A DNA stretch of 64,000 nt from Dasyornis broadbenti (GCA_013397935.1 VZRN01000521.1:920187-984186), one strand, 5' to 3'. Counted from the stretch's first letter, positions 49,201 to 61,838 are shown. Numbers and translations: made by a program. Notes: generated by a model not told the origin, from the sequence alone.

Positions 49201-51322
49201 CCAATCTGTGATTAAAATGCTATTTGAACTTTTGAGTCCTTCACAGGACTGTGAATAATTGAACAAAGGAATTCACTGCTATGGTCAAGGTGAGCAGAAC
49301 TTGATAAATATTTTCATGGAAGAACTTATCCTCATAAGAAAATTTCATAGCAGAGATTCATCTCTGACATGTATTAATTATAGATGAGGAAGCTCAATGC
49401 AAAGATAAGCTAGGCTGGGTAGGTACAAGGAAAGACTCAGAAAATTTGCACTTAGACGATCGAGCAAACCCACTTTGGTCAAAGCAGAGCTCCTCAGGCT
49501 CACAAGCCCTTAGGGCAGAGCTAATGATAAGGTTCAGACAGAGCAGCAAGAAGAGATGAGCTTGATAATTCCTCTGATGGAGGAAACAATCCAAGGGATA
49601 CCAATGAAAGGCGGAACATATCCAATCTGAAGTGAGACATATCAAAACTGAGGAAGGCCATCTGAAAATCGGTGATATCGGGGTGAGAAGAGCTGGGGTA
49701 AGGAGGAGGCAGTCCCATACTTTGCAGTGAGGGGCAGAGGAAAGCAGAAAGTTACTTCTTTTCCTCTATTCAATAAAAACTTTTCTTCAGCAAAAGCACA
49801 GTCTGTGCGTTGAAGGGCAGCCTGACTAACCAAGCACAACCTTTGGATTACGCTTCTTTGGCCAAATGTTTAGCCCTTGACGTTGAATTAGCTGTACAAG
49901 GCAGTATAATAGTGTTGGATGAAGCCATGGCCACTGACAGCATTGCTGTGAGTGGATGAAAACACGTGCAGTTCAGCTGTAGGGGCTGCCAGGGACATGG
50001 CGGTAGCTGCAAGCTGAAATGTGTCCCACAGCTACCGTGGGCAGGGAGGAGAGGGGAAGCACTTCCCCTCCAAGGTGCTGAACTGCCCAGCAGAGCAATA
50101 CACGGCTGCCAGAAGAGAGGCACAGACATCACTCTCACATTTCCCCTGCAGATAGTACAGATAAGACATTGTACAAGACATAAACAACTTGAAGTGCAGG
50201 ACATATTGCAATTCTATTTTAACCTGATGCTACATCGGAATAAATTGCAATTAAGCAAATAGGAATTTCTAAAGCAGCACCAACTCCTTTAACTGATACT
50301 ATTACTTTAAGTGATTCTTTCAGCAAATAGCCAGCAATAGCCTTTATTTTCTAGGTCCCTTCCCCACAACAGTAATCGAATCCTTGTTAACAATTTTCAG
50401 GAGGAAATCTGAGCAAACTAATCTCCAGTAAAGTGCCTCTGCTCACAGCTGTGCAAGCTGAAGTGTTTCTGAGAGAGAGACATATTAAGCCTTGAAATTC
50501 TTCCATTTACTATCCTCATGCCAATGAGAAAATGGAACATTTTAATTGACTTTTGAAAGAGTGTTTGCAAACTGCTGACCTAGAAGGAAAGCCCTGCAAA
50601 TCATTCGCCATAGATTTCTTACACGACTAGTGAGAAATCTGTCAGGAAGCAAAACAGCCACAGCCACAGAAAGTGAGTAGTACATAAAGATCAAGGTAAA
50701 CACTGTTTTTCATAAGCCTCAGCCAGAGCTACATGTGGCTTTCATTCAGGAGAAACTGAAGCATTTTGTGCCACAGAGCCATGCACACCATTTCAGCTTC
50801 CCTTGAAAAGTGAAAGCCCAGGAAAATAGGAAAATATAAACAGCTACACACAATCTGGTTTATAGTGTTTGCCTCACAGCAGAGCACTCAGGTAGAAATT
50901 CAAGTTGCTTAAGCAACCATCAGCCTGTTCTCTAATTTGGAGGAGCTCTACACAAGTTATCATAAAACTTAGGAATAGAGTGGATATTCTCATCTCATTC
51001 TGATAAGAATTGATTCAGCACAATTCAACTGCCTTGAACAGACCAGTACAGCACAGCACCATTAGGCAGCAGACATAGATCTGCTCTAATGCGAACTTTC
51101 TGTAATAAATTATTTGGATTTGATTCTAAAACTACATTTCTGATAATGAAATGTGCTACTAAGCTCAGAGATGCTCACAGCTGCAGAGGTACACACATCA
51201 CAGTTATCAGTAAGGAAAAGCATGGAATGATACACTCTTGCACTTGCAGATCAGGGGATTACATTTTGGGTTATGATAACAGTCTGGGTTGCAATATTTG
51301 ATATTTTGGGCAGAGCATACTT
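46296..51322. other. Unique noncoding DNA, no gene recognised
   Basis: No gene or named repeat. A small exon-like segment with a strong donor lies at 48189-48276 (plus). At 49400-50200 several overlapping minus-strand frames (65-118 codons) are open, in part because the DNA at 49950-50160 is GC-richer. I recognise no family in any of them. Confidence 0.6.
48189..48276 (+). other. Weak candidate exon, 88 nt
   Basis: The segment follows an AG (48187-48188) and ends CTCAG/GTGAGTC, a near-perfect donor. It is open in phase 0, reading VTEEEDHPDDLMAL then PLCQKQVSLSAVPSS, and would end in phase 1. The upstream pyrimidine tract is poor, and the whole open frame is only about 45 codons, so chance is the likelier explanation. 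Confidence 0.12.
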
Positions 51323-51858
51323 TTGACTAACAGTAATGTTTCCCTTCTGCTCAGCCCTGATGAGACATATCTGGAGTCCTGTGTCCAGCTCTGGGTTCTC
51401 CAGGACAAGACAGACATGCACATGTGATCCTGTGAATCTGTGACAGGGAAATCCAGCAAATCATCACAAAGATTACTGAGGGCTTTTGGATACAAGTAGA
51501 AGCTGAGAGAGCTGGGGCTTTTCAGGCTGGAGAAAAGAAGGCTCGGGGTGATCTCAGAAGAAAATGGACTCAGACTCTTCACAGCAGTAGCCAGTGATTA
51601 GACAAGAGGCAATGGCCACAAATTGAAATATAAATATATGTATAAATAAGATAAATTTTTTTCACTTATAGGGTTCTTGTACTCTGGAACAGGTTTCCCA
51701 GAGAGGCTGTAAAGTGTCCATCCTTGGAGGTATTCCAAACCTGACTGGACAGGATCCTGAGCAATCTGCTTTAGCTGGCTCTGCTTTCAGAAGGGCAGTT
51801 GGATTGGATTATTTCCTGAGTTGCCTTCCACCATCAACCATTCTGGGATTATTGAATT
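51323..51858 (+). mobile_element. CR1 LINE, 3' portion (plus strand)
   Basis: This is the sense strand of the 3' portion of a CR1 non-LTR retrotransposon. Recognisable in order are the 'cctgtgtccagctctggg' block (about 51378), the 'ttcaggctggagaaaagaa' block (about 51520), the 'agacaagaggcaatggcca' block (about 51600), the 'ctggaacaggtttcccaga' block (about 51683) and the terminal CCATTCTGGGATT (about 51836-51850). Compared with my recollection of the consensus, the 'aattgaaa...ttttttcac' interval (51630-51665) is replaced by AT-rich sequence. It is more diverged than the 10.4-kb copy, so probably older. It is in the opposite orientation to that copy. Confidence 0.9.
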
Positions 51859-53413
51859 TACCATGGTGGTTAATTGTCTACATATCTTTCAGTGAGGTAT
51901 TTCAACAAAATTGTGAGATGTCTATTATTTAATTTAAGAAATGTGTGTATGCCACTAGGCAGGACACATTTGCTGTGATTGACAGCTGCAGTCAGGGAAA
52001 TGGTTTGGAAGTACGCTTTATATTGCAGTGCATTAGTGTGACTGCTCCTACTGTCTAGGGACTGTTTTCAGACAGAAGTATCTGAAAAAGTGGATGCCAT
52101 TGCTCTTTCCAAAGTAATGTGTCGATGAAAGAGTTCAGCCTCTTTGGTAATGCACAAAGAAATTGTAACTCATATTTTATATATTTTAAAGCTTCCATAA
52201 TTCAAAGATACCAGCACTTACATGTTATTGATTATACTCGCAGCTCCTAAGTCCTGGGACTTGTTTCTTGGAGCCAAGGATCACCTTTTTTCCCCTCTAA
52301 TACATACATATTTTTGTTGAAGAAGAGCTGCTTTACCCACAGGCAAACACTTGTATTCAGTTGCTGCTTAGTTGCAACCACTGCCTCTCTGTTTTTTCTC
52401 TTAGCTTTAGTATGATCTCAACAGCAATTCTGTACTGGTTAATCTTACTCAAATATAGTGAATATATGTCTCAAATAGCACAAACATTGAATTACAAAAT
52501 GCCACCTTCCATTTTGGTATTTCTCTGCCTTGGTTTCCTTTCTGAATCCGCTTGTCTCATCTCTAAACTTTTTTGGATCAAGAAGTATTTCAACTAAGGC
52601 ACACAGATGGACAGAAATAGGAGAAAATATGAACAATAAATCTCTCTCACTGCATGCTGAAAGAAGGTCTTGGCTTCTTTCTGCATGTGCACCTTCAGAA
52701 AATAGATTGAGATGATTGAACACAGGAAGACTTTGGTATGGTGAGGAGGGAATATAATCAGGTAGGCCTTGAATAAATATACTAAAAAACCAAACTAAAA
52801 TGAAACAAAGTCCCATTTTCTCTAGAAAATTCAATATCATGACTAGCCTTTTCCATCGATCTCCTTCACCATCAGTAATGCTGATATGATGCCAACTTAG
52901 CAGGTCAATATTGAGTGGCTGGGCTTGGACTTGGTGTGGTCTCATCAGCATTCAGTAGCACTACACCATTCTGCAGCAGGGACGAGACAGGAAGGGGGAG
53001 GGAGAGAAGAGAGAAGGAAAAAAGGATTAAGACAAATATTATTTCTTAAATTACACGGTAGGTTTTCATGTTAATGGATATCCCCTTGCAGACTTCATGC
53101 TAAGTAAAGAAATTGGCTTAGCATGTACTGAAGACAGAAGCATGATTATTTTTGGTGGTAATGCTTTGGCAGGGATTTGGCAGCCTTATTCCACACAGAT
53201 ATGTAAACAAATCCTTCACCCTGTAAACAAACCTCCATTACAGCCAGAATAACTTCTACTATTATTCTCCTCTCTTTGCTCCTGTGACACCAGCTTTCCT
53301 TGAAAAAAGAATACATAGGGAATCCAAGGTCTTAACAGCACCACAGGGCCAGACTTTTTTTTTTTGATGCTACAGATTTTGTATATATATTTGTATTAAG
53401 TATTTTTGAGGAT
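51859..53413. other. Unique noncoding DNA, no gene recognised
   Basis: It contains a 168-codon minus-strand frame (52445-52951) without a recognised domain and a 38-nt polypurine tract (52989-53026). No transposon is recognised. Confidence 0.6.
52989..53026 (+). repeat. Polypurine tract (38 nt)
   Basis: Thirty-eight consecutive purines, G-rich in the first half and A-rich in the second. It could form triplex DNA under supercoiling, or act as a pyrimidine tract on the minus strand. Confidence 0.75.
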
Positions 53414-53434
53414 ATTATATATTATATATTATAT
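53414..53434 (+). repeat. (ATTATAT)3 heptamer repeat
   Basis: Three exact 7-bp copies immediately before the pentamer array, joined to it by a single G. A second simple repeat with a different period abuts the main array. Confidence 0.9.
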
Positions 53435-53435
53435 G

Positions 53436-53685
53436 ACATGACATGACATGACATGGCATGGCATGACATGGCATGGCATGGCATGGCATGGCATGGCATG
53501 GCATGGCATGACATGACATGACATGACATGACATGACATGACATGACATGACATGACATGACATGACATGACATGACATGACATGACATGACATGACATG
53601 ACATGGCATGGCATGGCATGGCATGATATGACATGGCATGGCATGGCATGGCATGGCATGACATGACATGGCATGACATGACATG
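53436..53685 (+). repeat. Pentanucleotide tandem array (RCATG)50
   Basis: Exactly fifty 5-bp units with no insertion or deletion. Twenty-nine are ACATG, twenty are GCATG and one is ATATG. Writing units as A, G and T, the order is A4 G2 A G8 A19 G4 T A G5 A2 G A2. The variants form blocks around a central run of nineteen ACATG (53511-53605). On the minus strand all three frames are open, encoding a five-codon period of Met, Ser or Pro, Cys, His and Val or Ala; on the plus strand TGA stops recur. These open frames are artefacts of the repeat, not genes. Confidence 0.98.
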
Positions 53686-54609
53686 ATATTGTATTAGGTT
53701 ATATTAGATTATTTATATTATTTTCACCCTTAAAGCTTTTTAAACTGGGCAAAAACATTGATAGTTTATGCCTTTAATGAAACAGTAACCTTTTCAAGCA
53801 AAAATCCACCTTGCTTAGCACGGTGCCTGGACTGTTGCCATGAACAATCCCACACAGAACTGTCAACCTATTTCCGCCTGCTCTGGCATTCCCAGTATCT
53901 AGAGCCTTCCCAGTCGCACCCTAACCAGCTGTGTTGGCTGCTGGGGTAGAATACAGTCACAATCCTAGTTTCACCTCCACAGAATCACACAAAATTTGGT
54001 AGGTGGGATTAGCAGGACACTTTCTTCTTAAGGATTTATGGCAAGTGCATGCACTGCAGAGCAAAGCGGAGAGGGGGAACTGCAATGAAGATATGGGTAC
54101 AGATAAAGTTTCAGCTTTTAGTTTCACATGGTGTTACTGTGAAAAGAAAAATCACTTCCATTTAAGTCTCCTCTCCCACTAACATTGTTGGATATATCAA
54201 GAGACTTCACTTTCAGGCTGTCCCTTAGCGATACATAAACACATCTACAGCTGTTTCTAATTGATTACTTCTACCTGTTTCAAAGACCCTACCTGAAATT
54301 TTATAAAATATAATTCCAGCAGTTTACTGAAGACCTATTGAAAGGGACCATAGATTTCTGATTCCCCTTTGTATTGAAAATCAATAACTACTGGGCATAA
54401 GACAAGAGATTTTTTATTAGAAAGGATGGTCAGGAGCCCACAAATCTAGGTTATATTTCTGAGTTGAGTCTAGGTGCCTTTGGGTCCAAGTATATAATTT
54501 CCTATTTGTGTATCTAACAGCCTTTGTAAAACAAAGAACTTAATTTGCAGAGGGCTTGAAAAGGTAATGTATCATTTATAAAGGTCCTGAAGTCTTCAGG
54601 TGGAAGGGC

Positions 54610-54628
54610 AGTCTGGTGTCACCAGACT
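54610..54628. repeat. 19-bp near-perfect palindrome
   Basis: Arms AGTCTGGTG (54610-54618) and CACCAGACT (54620-54628) are exact reverse complements around a single T. It is a possible dimeric factor site; I cannot name the factor. Confidence 0.85.
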
Positions 54629-56790
54629 AACAATAGGTGGCTGATAAGTTGAATAAAAAACAAGTGAAATGGGAGCTATTAGGAACAAAGTTGGGCCAAG
54701 GCAATTAGTCAAGGCCAGTTCACTTGCCCTGATTCCTTTTCCTTTTTGCACAGGTACCCTGCAGAGAATTAAAATAGGATGTTATAATTGAAGACACTGG
54801 ACATACAGGTAATGTTGCATGGACAACCATAAATCTGGTAATTTTCACCTCAAAATACTTGATTTTGCAGCCTAAGCAACTGTCTTAATGAACCGCATTG
54901 CTCCAAATAAAAGTAGACTGTTAACATAGACAAATATCATTTTGAAATGGGAAGAAATATAAATAACATAGCTTCATATTTAATTTTTACCTGTCCCAAG
55001 CCCACGTCCCCATAGTCATTTGTTAGTCGTTCTGTGGACACACCTGTTAATCCCACAGCCCCATGCCATGGGGGTCTGCCTGTGTTTGACTGAAGTTACC
55101 TCTGAATTTTGAGGGTATCACTGAGCCTTGAAAGACTCACAACCCATGGGTCAAACAAGCATTTACCAAAGAGATAAGATGGATATAACACTCCCACATT
55201 CTGCCTTTGTGTCACCCCTGACCTTGCTTCTCCCTGAGAAACACCAATCCTGGCATCCACATCCTATACCACACCCCAGGCATTAGCACCTGGAAAAGTA
55301 CCAGAGACTGCATTTAATTCTTATTTGAACTGAACCATGCCTTTGTGTGAAATAGTCTTGCTACCTAGAAAGGCAGAGAGATCTAAAGCTTATACTGGCT
55401 CGCTCTTTCTTGTACCACACTCTCATCAAGGGGGAGGCTGTGGAGGTCACAGGAGGTGCCTGGTTTCACCGGTGTAACACCCTCGCTGTCAGTGTATTTG
55501 CACAGCTGTGACTTAGCAAATGGGTCTAATGCTGGAGAGAGACAAGGAAAGAAGTGTTTTTCTTTGGTGTGTTGGCTGAGCAAACCTCACAGGCACTCTG
55601 CTAACAGTGAAAAATCATTCTGAGGTGTCTCTTGTCACGCTAGTCAGTGAGTATTATTCTCTGAGTGCAGCCTTGTTGAGAAGGAAGAGGAAATCATTAC
55701 ATAGATACTTTTTGATCTACAGTGCATTTTAAGGCAGAAGTACGTATTTGAAAGTGAGAACACAAAGACCAGTCAGAGAAGAAATGCAGCTCCATCTGGA
55801 ATGAAACCAGCAACAGCAAAAAAAGACAAGACTATCATTAAATACTTTCTTTTGCAACATGAACAACCAGCTTCAGCATATGTCCTTCACAAAACCTTGA
55901 TGGCTGACCCAGACCCCACAGAAATGAACAGCAAATTAGCAGATTTCCATACAGAATACTGCTAGTTTCCCCCTGCTATGACTGCAGGATATATTTATAC
56001 ATTTCTTGCAACAGACACAGTATTTTGTACCTACTGACAATCAGCCACTGTCATTACCCAGCCTGTGGGAGGCTGACTGCCTTCCATTATATATGCAAAA
56101 TATGTAGAACTGGGCTGTGATATGGCTGCTTTCACCTACTTGTTTATCCTTGTGGAAGTGCTGCGTGACTGACAGAAGACAAACATCAGTGTAGGATCCT
56201 TCCTGAGTGTGTCTTTTGCCAGGTCTCTTCATTACAATGCTGCAGCTGGACTACATAAAGTCCACCAAAAAATGTATACATGAATGTCCCCATAGCTCTC
56301 CAGAATGGGCTGTACCCAGCCTTATCTTTTGGATTCACTCTTGGATATTAAAATAAGCATTTCAGCTTCTTATTCTGGAGAGTTGCAGCAATCAGACAGG
56401 TATCCCTCCTGAAGCAGCAGGAATGAGTGGCAGAAAGCCTTTTAAATCTCTGTTGGCATTATATGTATTCTCTCTCAAATTAAACAGAGAAACTGAAGAA
56501 ATGGCTGGAAAAGTACAGCTGCACCGAGCAGAACAGATGGACCTTCATTTCCCACAGCTGTGTTCCCAGTCCAGCCCAGTCTCATCTCCCCAGTGTCAAG
56601 GACAAAAAGAGCACTGGGGTTCCTATCCGTAATGTGCAATTTTGCAGTGCACCAAAAGCAGATACACAGACAACATATATAACATGTGGAAAGATAATAC
56701 CAGATGCTAATTCAGTTCCTAGCTGTATTAGTAGTTTGCAGAGCTCTGCTTCCAAAATCTGGCGTATTTTGAAGTTGTCTTCAGCCATTT

Positions 56791-56814
56791 AAAAAAAAAA
56801 AAAAAAAAAAAAAA
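56791..56814 (+). repeat. A24 homopolymer
   Basis: Twenty-four A preceded by CATTT. No retroposon body or target duplication is visible. Confidence 0.85.
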
Positions 56815-59723
56815 GTTTGGGATTAAAAAAAGTAGATTCAACACTAAAATGAACTGAGAAATGTTTTCTGCCACTTTTTACATGATGTCTGGAAAAATGT
56901 ACCAGTTAACTCTTTTTTTCCCACAAGAAGAAATTGCCTCATGCCAATAGAGACAGCAATTCATCTGTCATTTCAGTGCCTTCGTTGAGGGGATTTTAGC
57001 TGGTGGCACTTTAATGGAACTTACTCCTTTTTAATGGAAATACTGCTGTCAGATGGATACTCATCAATCTAAGCACCAATCAGCTCCTTTCTTTGGAAAG
57101 CCTGAGTCATATCTTTTTATATCAGAACTGAGCTACAGGAAAGTGGCAGTCTCAGCTGCCCCACTGTAAGAAAATGTTTGATTTATTACAAAAAATACTT
57201 GAAATGATGAGTTCCCACTGTCCATGGCAGGTACATGAAGGATGAAGGCACAGCAAGGGAAGAGATGCACTCTGCTGTGCCCCGTGCTGAGATGCAGTGG
57301 TAGCTTTCTGGCTATACATTAAAAGCCTGTAGGGGTGCTCAGGCTGCCTCTGCAGACTCTTTAGGGTCTTAGTCAAAAATCACTTCTTAAGCTTGTTTCT
57401 GCAAATACAGACAAATCTAAGAGGGGATCAACAGACTACCTATTTGAGAAATAGTCTTTTTTTCTATTTAAAACCAATGGATATTCAACATAAATATGAA
57501 GCCAGAGGGGGCTCTTTTTATTTACAATGTCCTGGTTAAGGTTGGTTTCTATGGCAGCAGGAAGGAAGGGGGCTGTTTTTTCCCATACACACCCTCCCAG
57601 AGGAACTATTCAACTATTAAATTTAGGACGATTTATTTAGCTTATTAAAAATATTTTTTATTCTTTGATAATATGCAAAAAGTCATAAAAGATCAGCTAC
57701 TTGTTATCATATCCCACTTTTAACATTTCCTTCATTGTGGCTGCAATTGTATTTTCTTATTGCTGTTCTGTGTTTCAAAAGAGGTGTTTGGAAATACAGC
57801 AAGGGCATTTGATTATCCATCACCAGCCGAGGTCAGAAAATCACACTGAATAATGATACTAAGCTGAGGAGAGTCACAAAATTAATTATAATTTACATCA
57901 GACCTTCAAAACCAGATAGCCCTAGGTTCATAAGAATGACATAAGGGTTTGGATAAACAACTATATAGCTGAAGATAATTTCTCCTATTAAAAATATACA
58001 CATTTACAATTTCTACTTTTGTGTCTCATAGCAAGAGCTATAATCACCCATTTATGTTGCAGATAAGGAAAGTTACATCCTAACATGTTTGGGTTAGGTA
58101 GAAAGTTGCAGACAAAAGAAATAGAGTCCACTTTAATTTACCACCTTACAGCCAGGCATTAGTGGGCAAGTTCAAAGACTCCCAAGACTGTGATCTCTTT
58201 ACATTGTAAGACCAATATATTCTCACATGGCACAATATGTAGATCCATGGTGAAAAAAGAAATACAGCCTGGCAAACAGCAGTGGTGAACTATTGCAAGG
58301 GGAGATTTATGACATCAGCTCAGGCTTATTCCCCGTTAGGCACTTGGAGATTGCTCCGATTTCCACTGCAGTCAACAATTATCTTCTCTTCACATCCATG
58401 GTAGAGATTTGACACTTTGACTAAATAGTTTCCCTGTTGTTTGACAGTCTTTTACAATAAAATACGTCAAGCTGCACAGCTTCCCAGCACCAGAGGTGTG
58501 TCTATATATAACCAACATCTGCTCAAACTTGTGCTTAGTCCAAACCACTACTGTGTCCACATTGTGTTGACACAATTTGGGTTTAAACCTGCCTAATCCC
58601 TTGCTGCGTACTGAAAGAAAGTGGGAAAAGCTGGATCCCTGGTGTCCCTTAGCACAAGTCCAACTGCATCAACATCAGTGTTGATAGGACAGATATGCTA
58701 CACTTAAGCTGTCTACTGCTCTTGTAGCAGTGGCTGAGGTCAAGGAGTCTTATTTATCATCTACAAGGTCTTTCCTGTGACCCTTTTGAGTGCACATGAG
58801 CAAATATTGCAAGGATTTCTGCAAGTGCAGGCTGTAGGCAACAATTTACACAAACACCATACATACAGCTCAAGTTTTACCTTTCTCTCATGGCAGAATC
58901 CCTTAAATTCACAGGACAAGCAGCTGTGATGCAGTGAAGATTGTTTATGAATATCCATCCCATGCTTTGCAGGACCTCTTCCACCTTCTCTGCAGCACCA
59001 GACTAACTTCTGGAACAGAGCAAGTGAATACAGGTTATGTAATATCTTTGGTGTTTTTAGGGGGATTCAGTCACATGAAAATACTAGCATTAGCATGGTC
59101 TTGAGTCAAGTAACATTGTTTTATGGCATTTACATGCTGTACTCATAATTCTTTGCAAATCTGGCCTTATAACCTTCAATTCAGATGCCACAACTATTTA
59201 CACAGATAAGCAGATTCTAGGATAACTGAGTTTTGCTCAAAATGCAAAATCCCACATTTGAAACACAGTTCAGAGGTCTATATATCTGTGTGGAAAATGC
59301 TGCTCAATTTGGAGCACTGCCTTTATCACATCAATTCACTAAAAACTTCCTTTTCTTTTTTTTATTCTGGGATGCCCTATTGTTGAAATGTGCTCTGATA
59401 AATTCTACTGGACAAACATTACCCCATGAAGCCTTTCAGTTCTGCAACTGTTTCATTGCAAAGCTCTCCAGGCACAAAGAGGAGTAGCACCTCACTCCCA
59501 GTGACTGCACTGTGAATTACACTTCATTTCTTTATAATCCACTCTCTTCCCCCTCTGAGAAGGAAAACATCTGGTTTCTGCTGGAGAGAGAAGAAAAAAA
59601 CCTGGATTTAAAAGGCAGCAAAGTGTATGGTGATTTGCCTTTTTCCCTGTCCCAAAGATGTTCTCCTAAAGTCAGATGAAACTGAATAATATATTTTAAT
59701 ATCACTGAAGGCTAAGTTTGACC

Positions 59724-59743
59724 TTTAAATATTAATATTTAAA
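59724..59743. repeat. 20-bp perfect palindrome, A/T only
   Basis: TTTAAATATTAATATTTAAA equals its own reverse complement. The word AAATATTAAT then recurs at 59741-59750. A/T-only palindromes of this length are uncommon but have low information content. Confidence 0.9.
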
Positions 59744-61838
59744 TATTAATGAAATAGCAGGAGAAAGCAGACTGACAGGTGTAATACAAGTCAGACAAAA
59801 TAGCACAGTAAAATTATATCATGCATTGAAATACTCATTAGTGATAATGAGAAATGCACCTATAATCCATGATCTGAAAATGTACTCCAGAAAATCCTAG
59901 TAGAATAAATGATCAGAAAATTTTGCTTAAAGTAATTATTCTTATTTTATAACTTTGGGCGAAATTCTGTAAGAGAGGAAAAGTCAGAAACCTGTACTTA
60001 GCCATGTAAGTGGACTTTTTCTTTAAATTGGACCCTACTGGTTTTGTTTCCTGAAATATTTTACTCAAGGGTCTATTTCCATTCCAATAGCATAGGAAAA
60101 TCTTAAACTTTATACAGATTGTCACATTAGTTCACTAGTTTGTTCTTTATTAATCAAAGTGTATCTCTCAAACACACCCTGAGTACTGCTTACACCACTA
60201 AAGCTGTCTGACAATAGCAGAAAATTACATGCTGAAATTATAAACATTTTCCCATTAAGTGCAATATAACAAGAGGCAGACAGAACTCTGAAGTAGGATC
60301 AGTTCTTCATTCTGCACCTTCACTGCTACACAAAAAGGCAAAATCACAGAAGTCAGGGAGAGACACTGGGAGCTTTCAAATCATTCACACTTCAAATTGT
60401 ATGTGTAAATCTACTAGATGATTTTGAATATGAAACTCAAAGAATCTGTCTTAAAATCAATGAAAATACACAATAATAATGAAGGAAAGATTAACAGATC
60501 CACAGCTGCTGTCGCACAGGTCTGTGTCTGTGCTGTTTAATGGAACGATAATGTGATGTTGGAAATTATATAATTAAAAATTATTTACAATTAGTTTGTT
60601 CATGCTTCTTAAAGATAATTAAATACCTAGAACGTGTAAAGTTACATAAGGTGTAAATGTGTAGAAGTGAACAGTGGAGGTGAGGTTTAACTTCCCTGGA
60701 GGAAGTAAATATCCTACGCTGAAGTCAGGCTGACTAGGGAATTCAATTTGATATATCTCCCAGCATGTGTGCGTCTCAAGCATCACTTCCAGTGCCAGAC
60801 TTATTCAGTGTTTTATCTTTTGTCTGAAAAAAAAAGTGGGTAATATTAATTCTGTGGCACAACAAAATGTCTGTACTTTTGCAGACAAATTCTTATCCCA
60901 AGTAATCAGACTCTGGAGAAAGCCTCATAGTGACCAATGAGCAGTACAACATCAGCCAGAGTTAGAAAACTGCAGATCATGTGGGTAGAATATGAAAATG
61001 GTGCTTTCAAAGGTCATGTCTTTTCTGAGGAGGACAAGATCTGTGTGCATCCTACGTCTGAACAGCCAAAACTTACCCTGAGAGGCCAAGGGCTTAGCAG
61101 AAGGACACAGGAACAGCCCTCCAGACCCTGTCTCTGACAGTAAGAAGGAGTTTGGATTCCCTACATGCCCTGGACCCAGGTCAAGGATTGATAGTTATCA
61201 TGGATAAGCAAGCAAAGCAGTTACTGAACTCTATCCAAAGGGTATGAGCAACACTCTAGGGAAGCACAGCATTTCAACTCAACCAGGTAATACTCATAAG
61301 CTACAAGCCCAGATGAACCTCCAGCAGGATTTCCCAAACTGCACAGGAGGGCTATTCAGAGCCTGTTCACTCCACACTCCCAACAGTCAATGAAGAGAGA
61401 CAGACACCGCTGTGGAGCTCAGCGCTGTGGACATTGGAACTGCTTCTTGGAGTGCTTTAATGCAGGGCCTCTGATACTGTCCATGGTTAGATGGCAGCAA
61501 TGCGACCAGGAACGATTTATTTCAATCATGCAGGATGTCTGTGGCAGAGGTAGAAGCTCCACATGTGTTTTCTGAGTCCAGTCCCTTAACCAAGATATAA
61601 ATAATTTGGTTATGTTATTAATGTTTCTTTACATGTATCAATTTACATGAAAATGTTTTAAGCTGTCAGAGAATGGGGAAGTGTTGAAACTAGGCTGTGT
61701 ACCATGACCTTCTTCTTTGATTAATGCATATCCTCCAATAAAGCTCTGTAATTCTAATACCTGATGTGCTGTTGCATACTTGGTAAATGACCTGTGTTTT
61801 ACCACTTTGTAAGTAAAGATGGACCATCTCTCCTCGAA

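Noticed and set aside
49394..50204. Cluster of overlapping minus-strand frames that might be a retrocopy
   Set aside because: The frames shift repeatedly, no poly-A tail or target duplication was found, and I recognise no parent protein.
52445..52951. 168-codon open frame, minus strand
   Set aside because: No recognised family, no repeated or conserved motif, and no convincing splice sites at its ends. A chance opening is the simplest reading.
53415..53684. Three overlapping 81-89 codon Met/Ser/Cys/His/Val repeat frames, minus strand
   Set aside because: They are a necessary result of a stop-free pentamer repeat, open equally in all three frames. Not a gene.
53436..53685. CRISPR array
   Set aside because: There are no spacers. 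The repeat is a 5-bp microsatellite in vertebrate DNA.
57500..57513. CTCF-like core (AGAGGGGGC)
   Set aside because: Only the GGGGGC half fits. The CCASYAG half mismatches at several positions.
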